Origin: Theristus sp. LFF4_11
Lineage: Eukaryota; Nematoda; Chromadorea; Monhysterida; Xyalidae
DNA: 64,000 bases
Direction of reading: 5' to 3'
Assembly: GCA_030248135.1 (NCBI GenBank)
Contig: JASANC010002024.1
Span: 1 to 64,000, forward strand
In this document: in pieces, positions 34,441-47,600 of the stretch
Numbering within the stretch: position 1 is the stretch's first letter
How the letters are laid out: every line of letters starts with the position of its first letter
Notes under the pieces: generated by a model
Told to the model about the DNA's origin: nothing
What the model saw: only the letters and a program-made list of their open reading frames with translations
Databases searched by the model: none
Program-made: the position numbers and the translations under genes

Positions 34441-34479
34441 ACTTCTTTCCCTGTCCTTTTTTTTTCAGGTATGTAATCA

Positions 34480-34860
34480 ACATGTGTTCGCCCTTTAAAT
34501 TTTTACCTGCGACACTTTCACAGTCGAACAAAAATGTTCCCTAGGGTAATTCCACCCGGAGATTTTGAAAATTGGGTTAATTTTTTACCCCGACCCTGTT
34601 TTTGGGTAAAAATTGGGCATTTTTAATTGTTCGGAGGGTTTTCACCTGGTTTTAAGTGTTCGCCCTTTCAATTTTTAGCTGGGACACTTTCACAGTTGAA
34701 CAAAAATGTTTCCTAGGGTAATTTCATTCGTATTTTTTGAAAATTTTGTTAATTTTTTTGCCCGGGCACTTTTTTGAGTCAAAATTGTGCATTCTTTGAA
34801 AGTTCGTAGCATTTTGACTGGGTATCAGTTTTTCACTCTTACAAATTTTGTCTGAGCTGC
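34480..34860. repeat. duplicated ~185-bp unit before the satellite
   Basis: GTTCGCCCTTTAAATTTTTA...ACACTTTCACAGTCGAACAA at 34485 recurs at 34668 with a few changes. It borders the 149-bp array directly. Confidence 0.75.
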
Positions 34861-34879
34861 GAAAAATAGTAGGAAAAAG

Positions 34880-36836
34880 GTCTAGTCCGTAGTAATTCAA
34901 TGCGCTGATCACGGATTTTGGGTTAGTTTTCTTACGTGAGCAACTCTAGATGCTGAATCGTGACGATTTCGGGCGAATCGGCCGTCGAAATTGGCGAAAT
35001 CGGTCCAGAAACGAAAAACAAGAAAAGATTGTTTTCCAGGGTAATTCAATGCGCTGATCACGGATTTTGGGTTAGTTTTCTTACGTGAGCAACTCTAGAT
35101 ACTGAATCGTGTCGATTTCGGGCGAATCGGCCGTGGAAATCGGCGAAATCGGTCTAGAAATGAAAAACAAGAAAACTATGTTTTCCAATGTAATTCAATC
35201 CGCTGATCACGGATTTTGGGTTAGTTTTCTTATGTGAGCAACTCTAGATACCGAATCGTGACGATTTCGGGCGAATCGGCCGTCGAAATTGGCGAAATCG
35301 GTCCAGAAACGAAAAACAAGAAAAAGGTGTTTTCCAGGGTAATTCAATGCGCTGATCACGGATTTTCGGTTAGTTTTCTTACGTGAGCAACTCTAGATAC
35401 TGAATCGTAACGATTTCGGGCGAATCGGCCGTCGAAATTGGCGAAATCGGTCCAGAAACGAAAAACAAGAAAAGGGTGTTTTCCATGGTAATTCAATGCG
35501 CTGATCACGGATTTTGGGTTAGTTTTTTTATGTAAGCAACTCTAGATGCTGAATCGTGACGATTTCGGGCGAATCGGTCGTGGAAATTGGCGAAATCGGT
35601 CCGGAAACGAAAAACAAGAAAAAGATGTTTTCCAGGGTAACTCAATGCGGTGATCACGGATTTTGGTTAGTTTTCTTACGTGAGCTACTCTAGATGCTGA
35701 ATCGTGACGATTTCGGGCGAATCGGCCGTGGAAATTGGCGAAATCGGTCCAGAAACGAAAAATAAGAAAAGGGTGTTTTCCAGGGTAATTCAATCCGCTG
35801 ATCACGGATTGTGTGTTAGTTTTTTATGTGAGCAACTCTAGATACTGAACCGTGACGATTTCGGGCGAATCGGCCGTGGAAATTGGCGAAATCGGTCCAG
35901 AAATGAAAAACAAAAAAACGGTGTTTTCCGTGGTAATTAAATACACTGATCACAGATTTTGTGTTAGTTTTTTCATGTGAGCAACTCTAGATACCGAATC
36001 GTGACGATTTCGGGCGAATCGGCCGTCGAATTTAGTGAAACCGGTCCAGAAATGAAAAACAAGAAGTCGGTGTTTTCCATGGTAATTCATTGCGCCGATC
36101 ACGGATTTTGGGTTAGTTTTCTTATGTGAGCAACTCTAGATACGGAATCGTGACGATTTCGGGCGAATCGGCCGTCGAAATTGGCGAAATCGGTCCAGAA
36201 ACGAAAAACAAGAAAAGGGTGTTTTCCAGGGCAATTCAATGCGCTGATTACGGATTTTGGGTTAGTTTTCTTACGTGAGCAACTCTAGATACTGAATCGT
36301 GACGATTTCGGGCGAATCGGCCGTGGAAATTGGCGAAATCGGTCCAGAAACGAAAAAATAAGAAAAGGATGTTTTCCAGGGTAATTCAATGCGCTGATCA
36401 CGGATTTTGTGTTAGTTTTTTATGTGAGCAACTCTAGATACTGAATCGTGACGATTTCGGGCGAATCGGCCGTGGAAATTGGCGAAATTGGTCCAGAAAT
36501 GAAAAACAAAAAAAACGGTGTTTTCCATGGTAATTAAATACACTGATCACGGATTTTGTGATAGTTTTTTCATGTGAGCAACTCTAGATACCGAATCGTG
36601 ACGATTTCGGGCGAATCGGCCGTGGAATTTAGTGAAACCGGTCCAGAAATGAAAAACAAGAAGTCGGTGTTTTCTATGGTAATTCATTGCGCCGATCACG
36701 GCTTTTGGGTCAGTTTTCTTATGTGAGCAATTTCTAGGTACTGAATCGTGACGATTTTGGGCGAATCGGCCGTAGAAATAGCATAGACGAAATTGGCCTA
36801 AAAACGAAAAATGAAAAAGTTGTGTGCCCAACGTAT
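34880..36836. repeat. 149-bp satellite array, 13 units, higher-order repeat
   Basis: The landmark CGCTGATCACGGATTTTGGG recurs at 34903, 35052, 35201, 35350, 35499, 35648, 35796, 35944, 36093, 36242, 36392, 36541 and 36690: steps of 148-150. Units near 35796, 35944 and 36093 share private variants with those at 36392, 36541 and 36690, a step of 597, which is a four-unit higher-order repeat. Frames within it are artefacts. Confidence 0.97.
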
Positions 36837-36881
36837 TGTGATTTTGGTCCGACCTTCGGGGCTTATGTAAAAGTCAGAATA

Positions 36882-37912
36882 TTATCTAAAAATGCGGGAG
36901 ACGCATATAAAAGGAGGAATATGGCCTTGTGTAAGCAGTGAAAGACTTGGCTCGACAACCTTTTCAAGTCTCTGATGTGGTACACACGGATACAAGTACA
37001 TAAGAGTCATATTTTTGCGCCGTTTATTTTTTATTTAGGTTGCAAGTGGCAACCCTCGTACATTGTAGACAAATGAAACTTTCACATTTGCCTTTTTCTA
37101 GCATTTAGCGACCTCTAAAGCCACTAAAATAACGATCAGACATCGATCGCTGACACTGGTTTGCACAAAGTGTATCGCAGAGGCATTGGGAACGCAAGGT
37201 CTCCTTCTGTGGCAATGACTCACCGGTTTATCCTGGCACAAGAGTTTGGTAAAAAGGGTGAAAATCAACGGAAGACAACACTTTTTGCACTGGTGCTGCT
37301 GTATGCACAGCGGTGCGTACGTTAGCAACAACGATAAAGCTACATGCAGCAATGTTTTGCAATCTCTGATGTTTCTGTTTTTTGCACAGAATTTACAGTA
37401 TAGCCGATTAAACATGGCAGCTTTTTTGAGGGTGCAAGGAGCGCGCGAATTTTGAACAAAAGAAAAAGAAGTTCAGAAACCAAATTGTATGCCAAATTTG
37501 ACGCGTTTTTAAGCTAATGGATTATCCGTATTATTCTGTTCATTCTTTCTCCCTTGCACACATGATTGGAAATTATGTTGGCATTTTTGAAAAAGACAAC
37601 TCCTGGTCAGCGACTAATCCCGCCTTGATGGACTGCCTCATTTATTCGGCCATGCTGTACAGAATTTCGCACATGATGTGATTTTAGACTAAACTGAAGA
37701 GGACAATTGAAAAATATCTAGATAACTTCAAAATTTTTACGCTTTTCAACAAGCTTGTAAACAACAAACGCGGCGCAAAAATATGACTCTTATGTACTTG
37801 TATCCGTGTGTACCACATCAGAGACTTGAAAAGGTTGTCGAGCCAAGTCTTTCACTGCTTACACAAGGCCATATTCCTCCTTTTATATGCGTCTCCCGCA
37901 TTTTTAGATAAT
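36882..37912. mobile_element. family-E foldback element, full copy with ~145-bp TIRs
   Basis: Arms at 36882-37026 and 37768-37912 are near-perfect inverted repeats starting TTATCTAAAAATGCGGGAGA. No transposase gene is present, so it is non-autonomous. A family-A MITE is nested at 37397-37664. It begins within 50 bases of the satellite end. Half copies lie at 2196-2815 and 57288-57592. Confidence 0.92.
37397..37664 (+). repeat. family-A MITE nested in family E
   Basis: TACAGTATAGCCGATTAAAC and TTTATTCGGCCATGCTGTAC ends. The family-E half copy at 2196-2815 lacks this insert and shows the empty site. Confidence 0.92.
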
Positions 37913-38259
37913 CTCTTATACACCTGAATTGTGGTACGTTGTTGCAAACGGGTTCATGTCACCGAACAACACACACAAAACAGAGATAGCGAATTTTTTA
38001 AACGACATGATTACCGAAATCTATAATACTAAGATAGTAAGAAAGTTTGTTTGATTGTTTGTCCGCAGCTTTTTGCTATATATAGCATCATCGGTAGCTT
38101 TCACTCCACTTTTAATATTAATTCATGATTCATGTGAACTTTTTTCAATCTCTGTTCTGTGAAAGATAAAAAATCATCATCATTCCCATGCAATAAAAAT
38201 ATTAGGTATGATCGACCACTTTAATTTGGCTGCTGCTGCTGCTGCTGTTCGCCATCTAC

Positions 38260-38890
38260 ACCAATCGAATTAGAATGGCAGTTGATTGTTGCTGAACAAA
38301 TAGGCTAAACAGGTTCCACAACAAATAAATTGCAGCATCAACAAACACGCGGCCATGATCGAGCGAATCAGTGGAACGGTCCACATACAATGTATAATCG
38401 ATCAATTTTGAACGGGATGATTGTTGACGATCCTGAAGATGATTTCTGCTGTACTGAACAGGAATTTCAGCGCAATGCAGCTGACTAATACCAGATTGCT
38501 TTTCTATTTTTAGTATTTTAAACAGGTATCGGACTATCGGTTGATTGTTGCTGATCAAACAGCATTGTTTTTTTGTGTTTTGAACGGAAGAAGAACGAAT
38601 GGAAAGTTAATGAAACAAGATGTATGTTTGATACTTTGAACTGGAATGGCTGTTAATTGTCGCTGATCAAAAAAGATTGTTTTTCGATACTTTAAACGGG
38701 AATGACACAGCAATGCAGCTGATCAAAGAAGACTGATACGATAATTAAGCGACATTAAAGAAGCTAATCATAAAAAATGATTTTTTAAATGGGAATGGCA
38801 GAGTTGTTTGTTGCTGATTTAAAAGATTGTTTTTTCTATATTAAACGGGTTGTATTGCTTGCTGATCAAAGATTATTACGTTGAATTGAA
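38260..38890. repeat. degenerate repeats of ~70-110 bases
   Basis: GTTGATTGTTGCTGATCAAA and variants recur at least five times, alternating with GATTGTTTTT and TTTAAACGGGAATGGC. Irregular spacing; no coding potential. Confidence 0.55.
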
Positions 38891-40199
38891 AAGCAGGTTC
38901 TGATTAAAATGACTGGCATTTTTTTGAAAATTCGGCAAAAAAATCTGTTGCTTTTATCGATGCTGAAACCAGCTTTAACCAAACCACACAGTAATAAGTG
39001 CTGTCGTGACTAAATCAGTTTATGATCGAAAGCAATAAATTCAGCAAAAGCACGGTGGTTGACAAGAAAACTGTTTTCAAAAAGAAACTGAAAATGCTGC
39101 GATTTTTAAAAGGCATAAAGCATCGACGGCTGCAAATTGCTTTGAAAATGAACGATCATTGCACGGTAAATGAACAACATTCGCTTGAAGCAGCTCAAAA
39201 TCAAAATCCAGTGCGTTTTTAGTCCGGGTCGTGGGCACAGGTCAAAAGGCCAAAATCCACAAAAATAATAACGGTATTTTGTCAGCTAACCGTGCCGTAG
39301 GCACGGGTTATCTGCTAGTAGCATTAAAGTTTGAAGTGCACAAGAAAGACAGCTATTTTGAGGTAAAACAGTTCTTTTGAATTTTTGTTACTCTTCTGCA
39401 TATAATCAAACAACATCTTTCAGGCATGCATTCGGTAGTCAAGGAAACTGTGTTTTTGGGTGGCTCATTTTTACAAATCATTTCTTCACTCCCGCAACAC
39501 GCAACTCCCGTTTGGTCTGACAGTGCAGATAAATTGAGAATGCGACAAGCAAACACACGTAGATGCGTTGCAACGATGTTGCTGGTCAGCTCAACAGATT
39601 TGTGTGTGCGTAAATGGAGAAAATGCAAAAATAAATAGGAACAGGGCCATCCAGGGTTGGCACAGGAACTGGGGATGAAAAAAACGTTTTTTCAGTCTTA
39701 AAACTGTATTTTAACCAGCGCTTTTTTTGAAAAGTTTTTCAGCTTCAGCATATTGCTCTGAATTTTGTCAAAACAATTGAGCAAGAAAAGCTGGATTTGT
39801 CGACTTTGTGAACAATAATCAAAAGCGTTGTTTTTCTCGCAGAATTTAATGGTGGATTCGACGACTGAAAATTCAGATTCTCTGCTGGTAAAAAACGGTT
39901 TTTTTTATTTTTAGCGCAAAAACGGTTAAAAAACAGTTTCTTCATAAAAACGGTTTTTTCCGTGGCATTCTTAACAGGAACAAACCCGTTTGTGCCAAAA
40001 AACACGTTTTAACACGTTTTCTCCCGGGCAAAATTTTGATGGCTGTAAACGGTTTCTTTCAGGTTTCATAGTTTTTTGGGAATTTTGGCAAAAAAAGCAC
40101 AAAACGGTTTTTCCCGGATGCGGACCCTTGAACCATCACATCACGAAACAAACTCGCAATCAATAGAACATGAGCAACATCATATGTTCTCATTGTTTT

Positions 40200-40446
40200 T
40201 GCATGGCCGAATAAATGAGGCAGTCCTTGTTTTCTCATTCACAGAGAGATTGGTCGCAGACAAGGAGTTGTCTTTCTCAAAAATGCCAATCGTGTGTGCG
40301 TGCAATGAACAAAGAACAGTACAGAATATCAAGAATAAATTGATCAGTTAAAAAACACGTCCAATTCTGCACACAATTTTTTCATTAAAATTTCGCGCGG
40401 TCCTTTCACACTGAAAAAGGTGCATGTTTAATCGGCCATGCCATAG
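40200..40446 (-). repeat. family-A MITE
   Basis: Inverted copy: GCATGGCCGAATAAATGAGG at the left, TGTTTAATCGGCCATGCCAT at the right. Confidence 0.85.
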
Positions 40447-40861
40447 TTTATTAGTCCAACCAGATAAAATGACCGTAAATGCTGTCAGCTGATGAAACTG
40501 GACTCCTCATGTATCATTTCGCATAAAAAGACGTTTCAGTGTTTGAATTTGAATCAATAATGAATGTTGAATAATAAAATGAAAAAATGCTTTGCAGCGG
40601 ATTTGACCAAAAAGGTCTTCTCGTTGTGTGTCCCCGTTGTTCTGAACCACTAGTGCATTACACGCACAACAGCTACGCAAAGTTGTCTGGTTATCATTTG
40701 TTGAAAGCCACTTTCAGATTCAAACCCAATCAATCAAAGTTCACATTTGTTAATTTAAACTTCCCGACTCACTCTTTTCAATGATGTGAAAATCGCACCG
40801 TGACACCAATTGAAGCAGCTCAACATTGTGGCTCATTTTTGGCCACCCTGTGTTGCAATGT

Positions 40862-41132
40862 AGGTACGGAATGACCGAGTAAACATGGCAGCTTTTTTCA
40901 GGGTGCAAGGAGCGCGCGAAATTTGAATAAAAGAAAATAGACGCTCAGAAACCAACATGTGTGCCAAATTTGACGTGTTTTTAAGACTAATGGATTCTTC
41001 GTGTTATTATGTTCATTCTTGCTCCCTTGAACACATGATTAGGAGTTATGTTGGCATTTTTGAAAAAGACAACTCCTAGTCTGCGACGGATCCCGCCTTG
41101 ACTTGGGCTGCCTTATTTATTCGGCCATACTG
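40862..41132 (+). repeat. family-A MITE
   Basis: GGAATGACCGAGTAAACATG at the left, ATTTATTCGGCCATACTGTA at the right. Confidence 0.88.
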
Positions 41133-42114
41133 TAATAATAATAAATAATACGTCGCACACTATTGGTGTCGCAGCACACGCCACACCCAAACACAATGTT
41201 TAGGAAAAACGCGTTTTTCAGCACATGTAGGTGGTGGCAACAACGAAACCACACATCAGCACAACAACACACAAACACACGTCGCAGAAACACAACAATG
41301 CGAAGAACTGCAGAAAACATGCGCCCTGTGCAATAAGCAACCACAACACCATGTGCGTTTCACTGAGCGAGTGAGAAATCGATCTGCAGTGTGGTTTTCT
41401 CGGCAAAATACTGGTTTGACTTCGGTACCTTGAAAAGCCATGAAATAACATTGTCAAATCACGTCAAACACAGAGAATTTCGTGTGAAAAAAATCACTTT
41501 GCGAAAAACTTTTCAATTTTTTCGCCACAATTTCATGACGTTCGAAGATCGACAACAGCAGCTGAACTTTTAGACTTTCGTCACAAAGTAACTGTCAAAG
41601 ACTGTATTTTCAGTGTTGACAAATCAGTGCAATCCGCAGCCGTCCCATCCCATAAATAAATAAAACAGACAAATAAAACACACGCGCACAGGGCGCATGT
41701 CAGCATGCGCGAGACTGTGCAACATTAACGTTGCACTTCATTTTGCCAATAAACTGTGAAACTTGGCAGTCGCCCTCGCCATCGTGTTTTCGCGCTGGTC
41801 TTGTTTTCAATTTGGAAGCCTGCCTGAAACACAACGCAGTTGCAAAGTCACCACAAGGTATGCGTTTTCATTAAACAATCACGGCTGTTCGATTTTTGGC
41901 AAGACGACGACCAACGGCAACAACACTAACAAATCGAAACGATCACAAATTATAAACAAACTGTGAAAGCACAGCAAACAAAAAAGCATTTTTCGTAAAG
42001 TCGCCTATAGTTATTATTGTTTCGACTTTTAGATGGACATCAAAAACCTGCACAACCCCACACGCAACAAACACCATCAAAAAATACGTTAGCGACTCCC
42101 GCCTGAGTCGTGTT

Positions 42115-42764
42115 CGGGGGTTTCAACGACGTCGTCGCTTAATTTTAGCGTGTGAACTACTGTGAACTGAAAGACAAAAGCCTGAAATGAGTGCGCTGTG
42201 TAGCCAACTGAAGGAACTGAAGGGGTTTCATTCCTAGCTGACCGATCGACATGCGTCCGCAATTAAAAAATGCGTTCTGACTTCGCGGACGACGACGACT
42301 TTGCTTTCATCTTTCATTTTCACCGTTTTCAAGTTGTTTTTTGGTAAGCTGCTGTGTTCATTTACTTGGTGCACGCAGCAAACCATGCACAGCGCACTCT
42401 CTCAATTTCTCAATTTTCTCAATTTATTTCAACTCAACGCGCTCGAAAGCGGTTGTCCACTCCTTTCAGGCTTTTGTCTTTCAGTTCACACGCAAAAATT
42501 GAGCAACGACGTCGTCGTCATCATCAAACAAAAAATACATTTTGAGCTGTTGAATAAAAAAATCTGAATTTCGCAGTTCTCCAACCCTTTGAGTTTATTT
42601 TTAGCATGAAAAGGGTGCTGGAAATTCACACTCATTCAAAAGAAACACGTTTCAATAGAATCCAGATCCACAAAAAAGAAGGATGCGGAGCGGAGCGTGA
42701 GCAGCCTCCCCTCGGCCGACCAATCAGCTGATTCCACATTTTATTGAGTTTGACTGTAAACGTT
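42115..42764. mobile_element. family-J foldback, left arm truncated
   Basis: Shares about 500 bases with 43130-43676, including the CTGACCGATCGACATGCGTC segment and the terminal GACCAATCAGCTGATTCCAC arm. Its left TIR starts internally. Confidence 0.8.
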
Positions 42765-42886
42765 TTTGCCAATTTTAAGGGCCAAAACAGCCTTATTCAG
42801 TTCCAAAAGTGCAATATTCGAACTCGGCGTACACGTCAAAAATTGTCTTGTTTTACTGTTGAAAATGCAATTTTCCCTCTACAGTC

Positions 42887-43678
42887 GAACTCACTAAAAT
42901 GTGGAATCAGCTGATTGGTCGGCCGAGGGGAGGCTGCTCACACTCCGCACCCTTCTTTTTTCGTGGATCTGGATTCTATTGAATCGTGTTTCTTTTGAAT
43001 GAGTGTGAATTTCCAGCACCGTTTTCATGCTAAAAATAAACTCAAAGGGTTGGAGAACTGCGAAATTCATTTTTTTTATTCAACAGCTCAAAATGCATTT
43101 TTTACTGACGACGACGACGACGACGTCGTCGCTTAATTTTTACGTGTGAACTGAAAGACAAAAGCCTGAAATGAGTGCGCTGTGTAGCCAGCCAGCTGAA
43201 AGGGGTTTCATTCCTAGCTGACCGATCGACATGCGTCCGCAATTAAAAAAAGCGTTCCGACTTCGCGGACGACGACGACACGACGACGACTTTGCTTTCA
43301 TTTTTCATTTTCACCGTTTTCAAGTTGTTTTTGGTAAGCTGCTGTGTTCATTTACTTGGTTCACGCAGCAAACCGTGCACAGCTCACTCCTTTCAGGCTT
43401 TTATTTTTCAGTCCACACGCAAAAATTAAGCGACGACGTCGTCGTCGTCATTAAACAAAAAATACATTTTGAGTTGAGCTGTGGAATAAAAATTTTCTAA
43501 ATTTCGCGGTCTCTAACCTTTGAGTTTATTTTTTAGCACAAAAAGGGTGCTGGAAATTCATAAAAACGCGTTTCAATAAAATCCAAATCCACGAAAAAAG
43601 AACGGTGCGGAGTGTGAGCAGCCTCCGCTCGGTCGACCAATCAGCTGATTCCACATTTTAGTGAGTTCGACTGTATGA
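42887..43678. mobile_element. family-J foldback, full copy with ~290-bp TIRs
   Basis: Arms 42889-43180 and 43385-43676 are inverted copies beginning ACAGTCGAACTCACTAAAAT. Each arm contains a GAC/GTC-rich palindrome (GACGACGACGTCGTCG). No open frame of note. The outer 20 bases resemble family-D ends. Confidence 0.88.
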
Positions 43679-44646
43679 AATGAACAAAATTTCAATGAAA
43701 CACGATTTTCCCTCTTTTTGTTCACCGGATCGTTCTGAAAATGGTCTGGCCGGACTCAACTCGTCGAGACCCTTCAAACAAAGGTTGGCACGTTTTATGA
43801 TATTACGCTCCAGTTAACTCACGCTCCACAATGGGATGTTCTCGGACATTGCTAAAACGGACCTAAACCTAAAAACCAAACCTAAGCCTGATCTTAAGCA
43901 AAACCTGTTCCTAACCTAATCCTGACCTAAGCCAAGCCTTTTTAAGAAAGCAAGAATGAAAATAACTGCGTTTTGAACGAGTTTATGTTGAGTGCGGAGC
44001 GTGTGCACGAGCGCCAGTGGATCATGAGCAATGAGCAATGCGGATGCGGGGCAGGTGCATATCATAATGAAGCTTTGCGTCAAAGGTTACAAACCGAATT
44101 TAAAAATTTAAAATTAAAAAAAAATAATTTAGAAAAATCCGAATTTTCTTTTTTTCTTAACCCTACCCGCTATTCTTCATGAATGCTGACTTGTCTTTTT
44201 GTAACCGTTTTTTAACATGATCAAGACTTGAGTTTGAACAAACGGCAATAAAGTCGTCCAGGTCGGAACAAATCCGACCAAAACGGATCACTTGCCCTTG
44301 CCTAACAAAGGCATAAATGCCGACTTTGCAGTGCATGTCCGAGTCAACAAAGAATCATTTTATTCACACGAAATGGAAAGTCATCAGTTTTGTCATATGG
44401 TTGCATTTTAGAAATTTCACCGCATGATAATGTGAAATCGAGAAAAGTACATTTCTTTCCACATTCAGATCCAGTACTTTCCAAAAGAAGCCGGTGTGGA
44501 AAGATTGCTTTGGACAACTGGAGAAATTCAGGGCAGTTAATAAGCAACAAATCATCGACGTATCGAATGACAAGTCGCGGGACACACGAAACCATCACCT
44601 CACTGCTCTTTTCAACCAAACATAAAACATTTGTGAGCAAGGACGG

Positions 44647-47600
44647 TCAAAGTCGGCACACTGCGAGTTTTCGGTTGAGCATCACTTGATGCAACGTTAG
44701 TTTTCGACGTCCACCATCGATGTTGCACAGTTCAGTCGGCTGTTTCAAAGAACGGCGTCGATGAACGAAGAGCTCAGCGAACGAGACCGCTACCGCCAGC
44801 AGTAGACCGAACAGCAAAATGGCGAGCGCACCGGTTGCCTCTGTCAAACTGACCGGCCTCCACCGACTGTTCTCATGCGTGATCGATTGTTCTTCTTCGC
44901 TGTCGCACGACGACGCCAGTGACGCCGAGTGAAGTGCTCGTATTTCGTCCGAGATTCTCGTGAATTGATTGACGTTGCGCACGATCAACTGCGACAGGAG
45001 TTCGTTCATCGGCGCGTTTTGCTTGCGAAACAGAAAGCTGCACATGTTCATGTTCAGCTCCTCGACGTTCCAGACGCGCAGGCCGCACGTGGCAGCGAGC
45101 TGCTGCTGCAAACTTGCGTCGTTCGCAAGCAGCACAAAGCGGCCACTTTGCAACGATTTAATCAAGAATGGCACACTGTTGGTAGCAGCAGACTGATCAG
45201 TCTTCAATGGATTCTTTGCCAGCGCCGACCGCAGATTCATCACTGCTGGATCACTGCAAGGTTGAAAGACCAACAAATCATCGCATTAATTTTGCCTGTC
45301 CGTTGTGGACAAGAACTAGGCTCTCCATCTATTCTTTTTTTGATTCAAAAGTTTTGAGGTATTGTGTGTATTATCGTTTATTGTGGTTCTGCGATTCAAT
45401 GCGCGCATATAGAAGGGTAAAGAGGTTCATCCATGACACGGGAATTCAAAATTGGTGAAAGAACCCAGAGTGACCAAAGTGCGACCGAATCATTTAGCTA
45501 GTTTTAATTGCCACCTAAATTATGAAACTATGTAGTTTTCTTGTCACTGCAAACTCAGAGTCGCAGAACCGGAAAAAATGATAATAAGGGGTGTCGCGGA
45601 CACGTATTTGTGAATGCAGGCCTTAAGCTTTTTTCCTGCTTTTCGTCGTTTTGTGCCGAAAAGGTCTGCCTTCTTCATCAGGTACACGTTATTTCAACAT
45701 GGAATGATCTGGTTACGCAAACCTGCTTGTCATAATCTTCATGTACATTGAGTCTTCGTGGCTGACCATGAGCGATAGTTTGCCATCAGCAACCTCATCA
45801 GCAATTTGCATCAATGACAGCTGTTCAGGTAACGTTGGTCTGTACAGCAGTCTGCCAAGCAACAATCCTTGGTACATGGACAACGTGTGTAACGATGCAA
45901 GACACATGCACGCCATCAACAACCGAGCCATCATTGTCTGGTACCTGAACTTGTGCGGCTACATCATTTCATTGCTGCTCGCGAACGTTGCGTGTTGTTT
46001 TTATAAAGTATGTTTGGTTAAACCTGTCAGTTTTTACCAGGATACAGAGCACGTCAAACTTTGAATTGCAGTAAGAAGAAGAAGAACGAATGTATTGGTT
46101 TGGTTGAAAACATTGAATTTGTTGAAGTTCAATCATGGTTGAAGTGAATTATGCCATTTTGGGTGGCTAAATAAATACCGTAAAGTCTTGCATATAAGGT
46201 CTCCTTATATAAATTTGAAAATCAAAAATTTCTGAAAAAAAGTGGAATTTTGTGTGACAACCTTATAAGTGGGAGGAGGTCTTATAAAGCGAAGATAAGA
46301 ATTCAGGGCCTTATAAACGGGGTGGGATTTTCACCAAGTCAAAATTTTGAATTTTTTGGTTATCCGCCGTGTGACACTCCGCCCACTTTTGGGTGGGGGT
46401 CTTATAAGTGGGAGGAACCTTATATGCAAGACTTTACGGTATGTTTTCTTTGCAAGTCCGATCCCAATATTTCTTCTTTCGCGAGCTCTGTATTCTGGAA
46501 AAAAATGACAGAAACAAACACACAGTGTGGACGAATAAATAAATCACTCCATGTCTTTTCAATCAAGGCGAGTCCAGTTGCAGACTGGGAGTTGTTTGTT
46601 TTTAAGAATGGTATATTTTGCCCAATCATGTGTGTAAGGAACAAAGAATAAACAGAATAGCACGAAAAATCAATTAATTTTAGAAAATACGTTCTAAAAA
46701 TTTGAGACAAAATTGAATTTTTGAAGGTCTATTTTTTATTCAAAGTACGCGCGCTCCTTACACTGAAAGAAGCTGTCCTGTTTAATTGGCCGCTCGGTAC
46801 TACAGCCCCTGATCACTGTCTAGTCTGTGTAGCATGACCATATTTCTTCCAACAGATGAATACCAAAAAAACAGGAAGTCAATTGAAACCAACTCTCCGG
46901 TGCAACGAACCGCATCGACAGCGTGTCGTACTGTCCGACGAAAAACTGCAGTGTCTGGTAGAAGTGCGACCGGAGAATTGCGGCGAACGCGGGCGCTTGA
47001 AAGAGTTGCGCGCACAGGCGCACCTGGATCAACTTCAACGCGGCAAAGAACGCGACCAGCGCGAGAACGCCGACGAGAAGCACGAGCAGCTGCAGCTCAA
47101 CCGAGAACACGCTCAGCGGCTGCCGGATGGTCAGCCAAATGCTGGGCGCGGGCGTCGCCGTCACCATGAACGGCGGTGCGTAGTAGGCTGGGCAAGTGCA
47201 CATCGAACGTAAAGACACTGCTTGATGCATTGTAAAGTAGAAATCAATAATCGTGCGCCTCCTGTCGTGGCGAGGGCGCTTGCCCACGACACCATCAGCG
47301 TCCATTCATGCACCTTTGCACCAAAACCACCAGAATTCAGTGCCGTAATAATACTATAAAAAATTGAAAGGCATTTATATTTTGTAAGCTCTTTATTTCG
47401 CAAACCACATTTCAAGAATGGCCAAATACATGAAACCGTGAAGGAACTATTTGTCACGCACAGCCTGTTTTTTTTTGTCCACTCTTCAATCTTTATGCAA
47501 CAATTCAAAATCACCAAAGTGACTCGGCCCTATTTAGGAGATTCGGATCACTTTGCCAATTATGAATTCTCGCGTCACCCATGAAACTGTTCACGAATCC

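Larger units (their letters stand above)
38891..44646. other. gene-free, element-rich interval
   Basis: No gene supported in this 5.8 kb. It holds a degraded family-F-like copy (39652-39975), two family-A MITEs, the two family-J foldbacks (42115-43678) and a degenerate CCTAA-type run at 43860-43945. The remainder is AT-rich. Confidence 0.6.

Noticed and set aside
35542..36831. Open frames of 87-94 residues on the minus strand
   Set aside because: They are translations of the 149-bp satellite units and repeat with them.
43860..43945. Telomere-like CCTAA-type run
   Set aside because: Units are too irregular and do not match TTAGGC or TTAGGG tracts; too short to claim.
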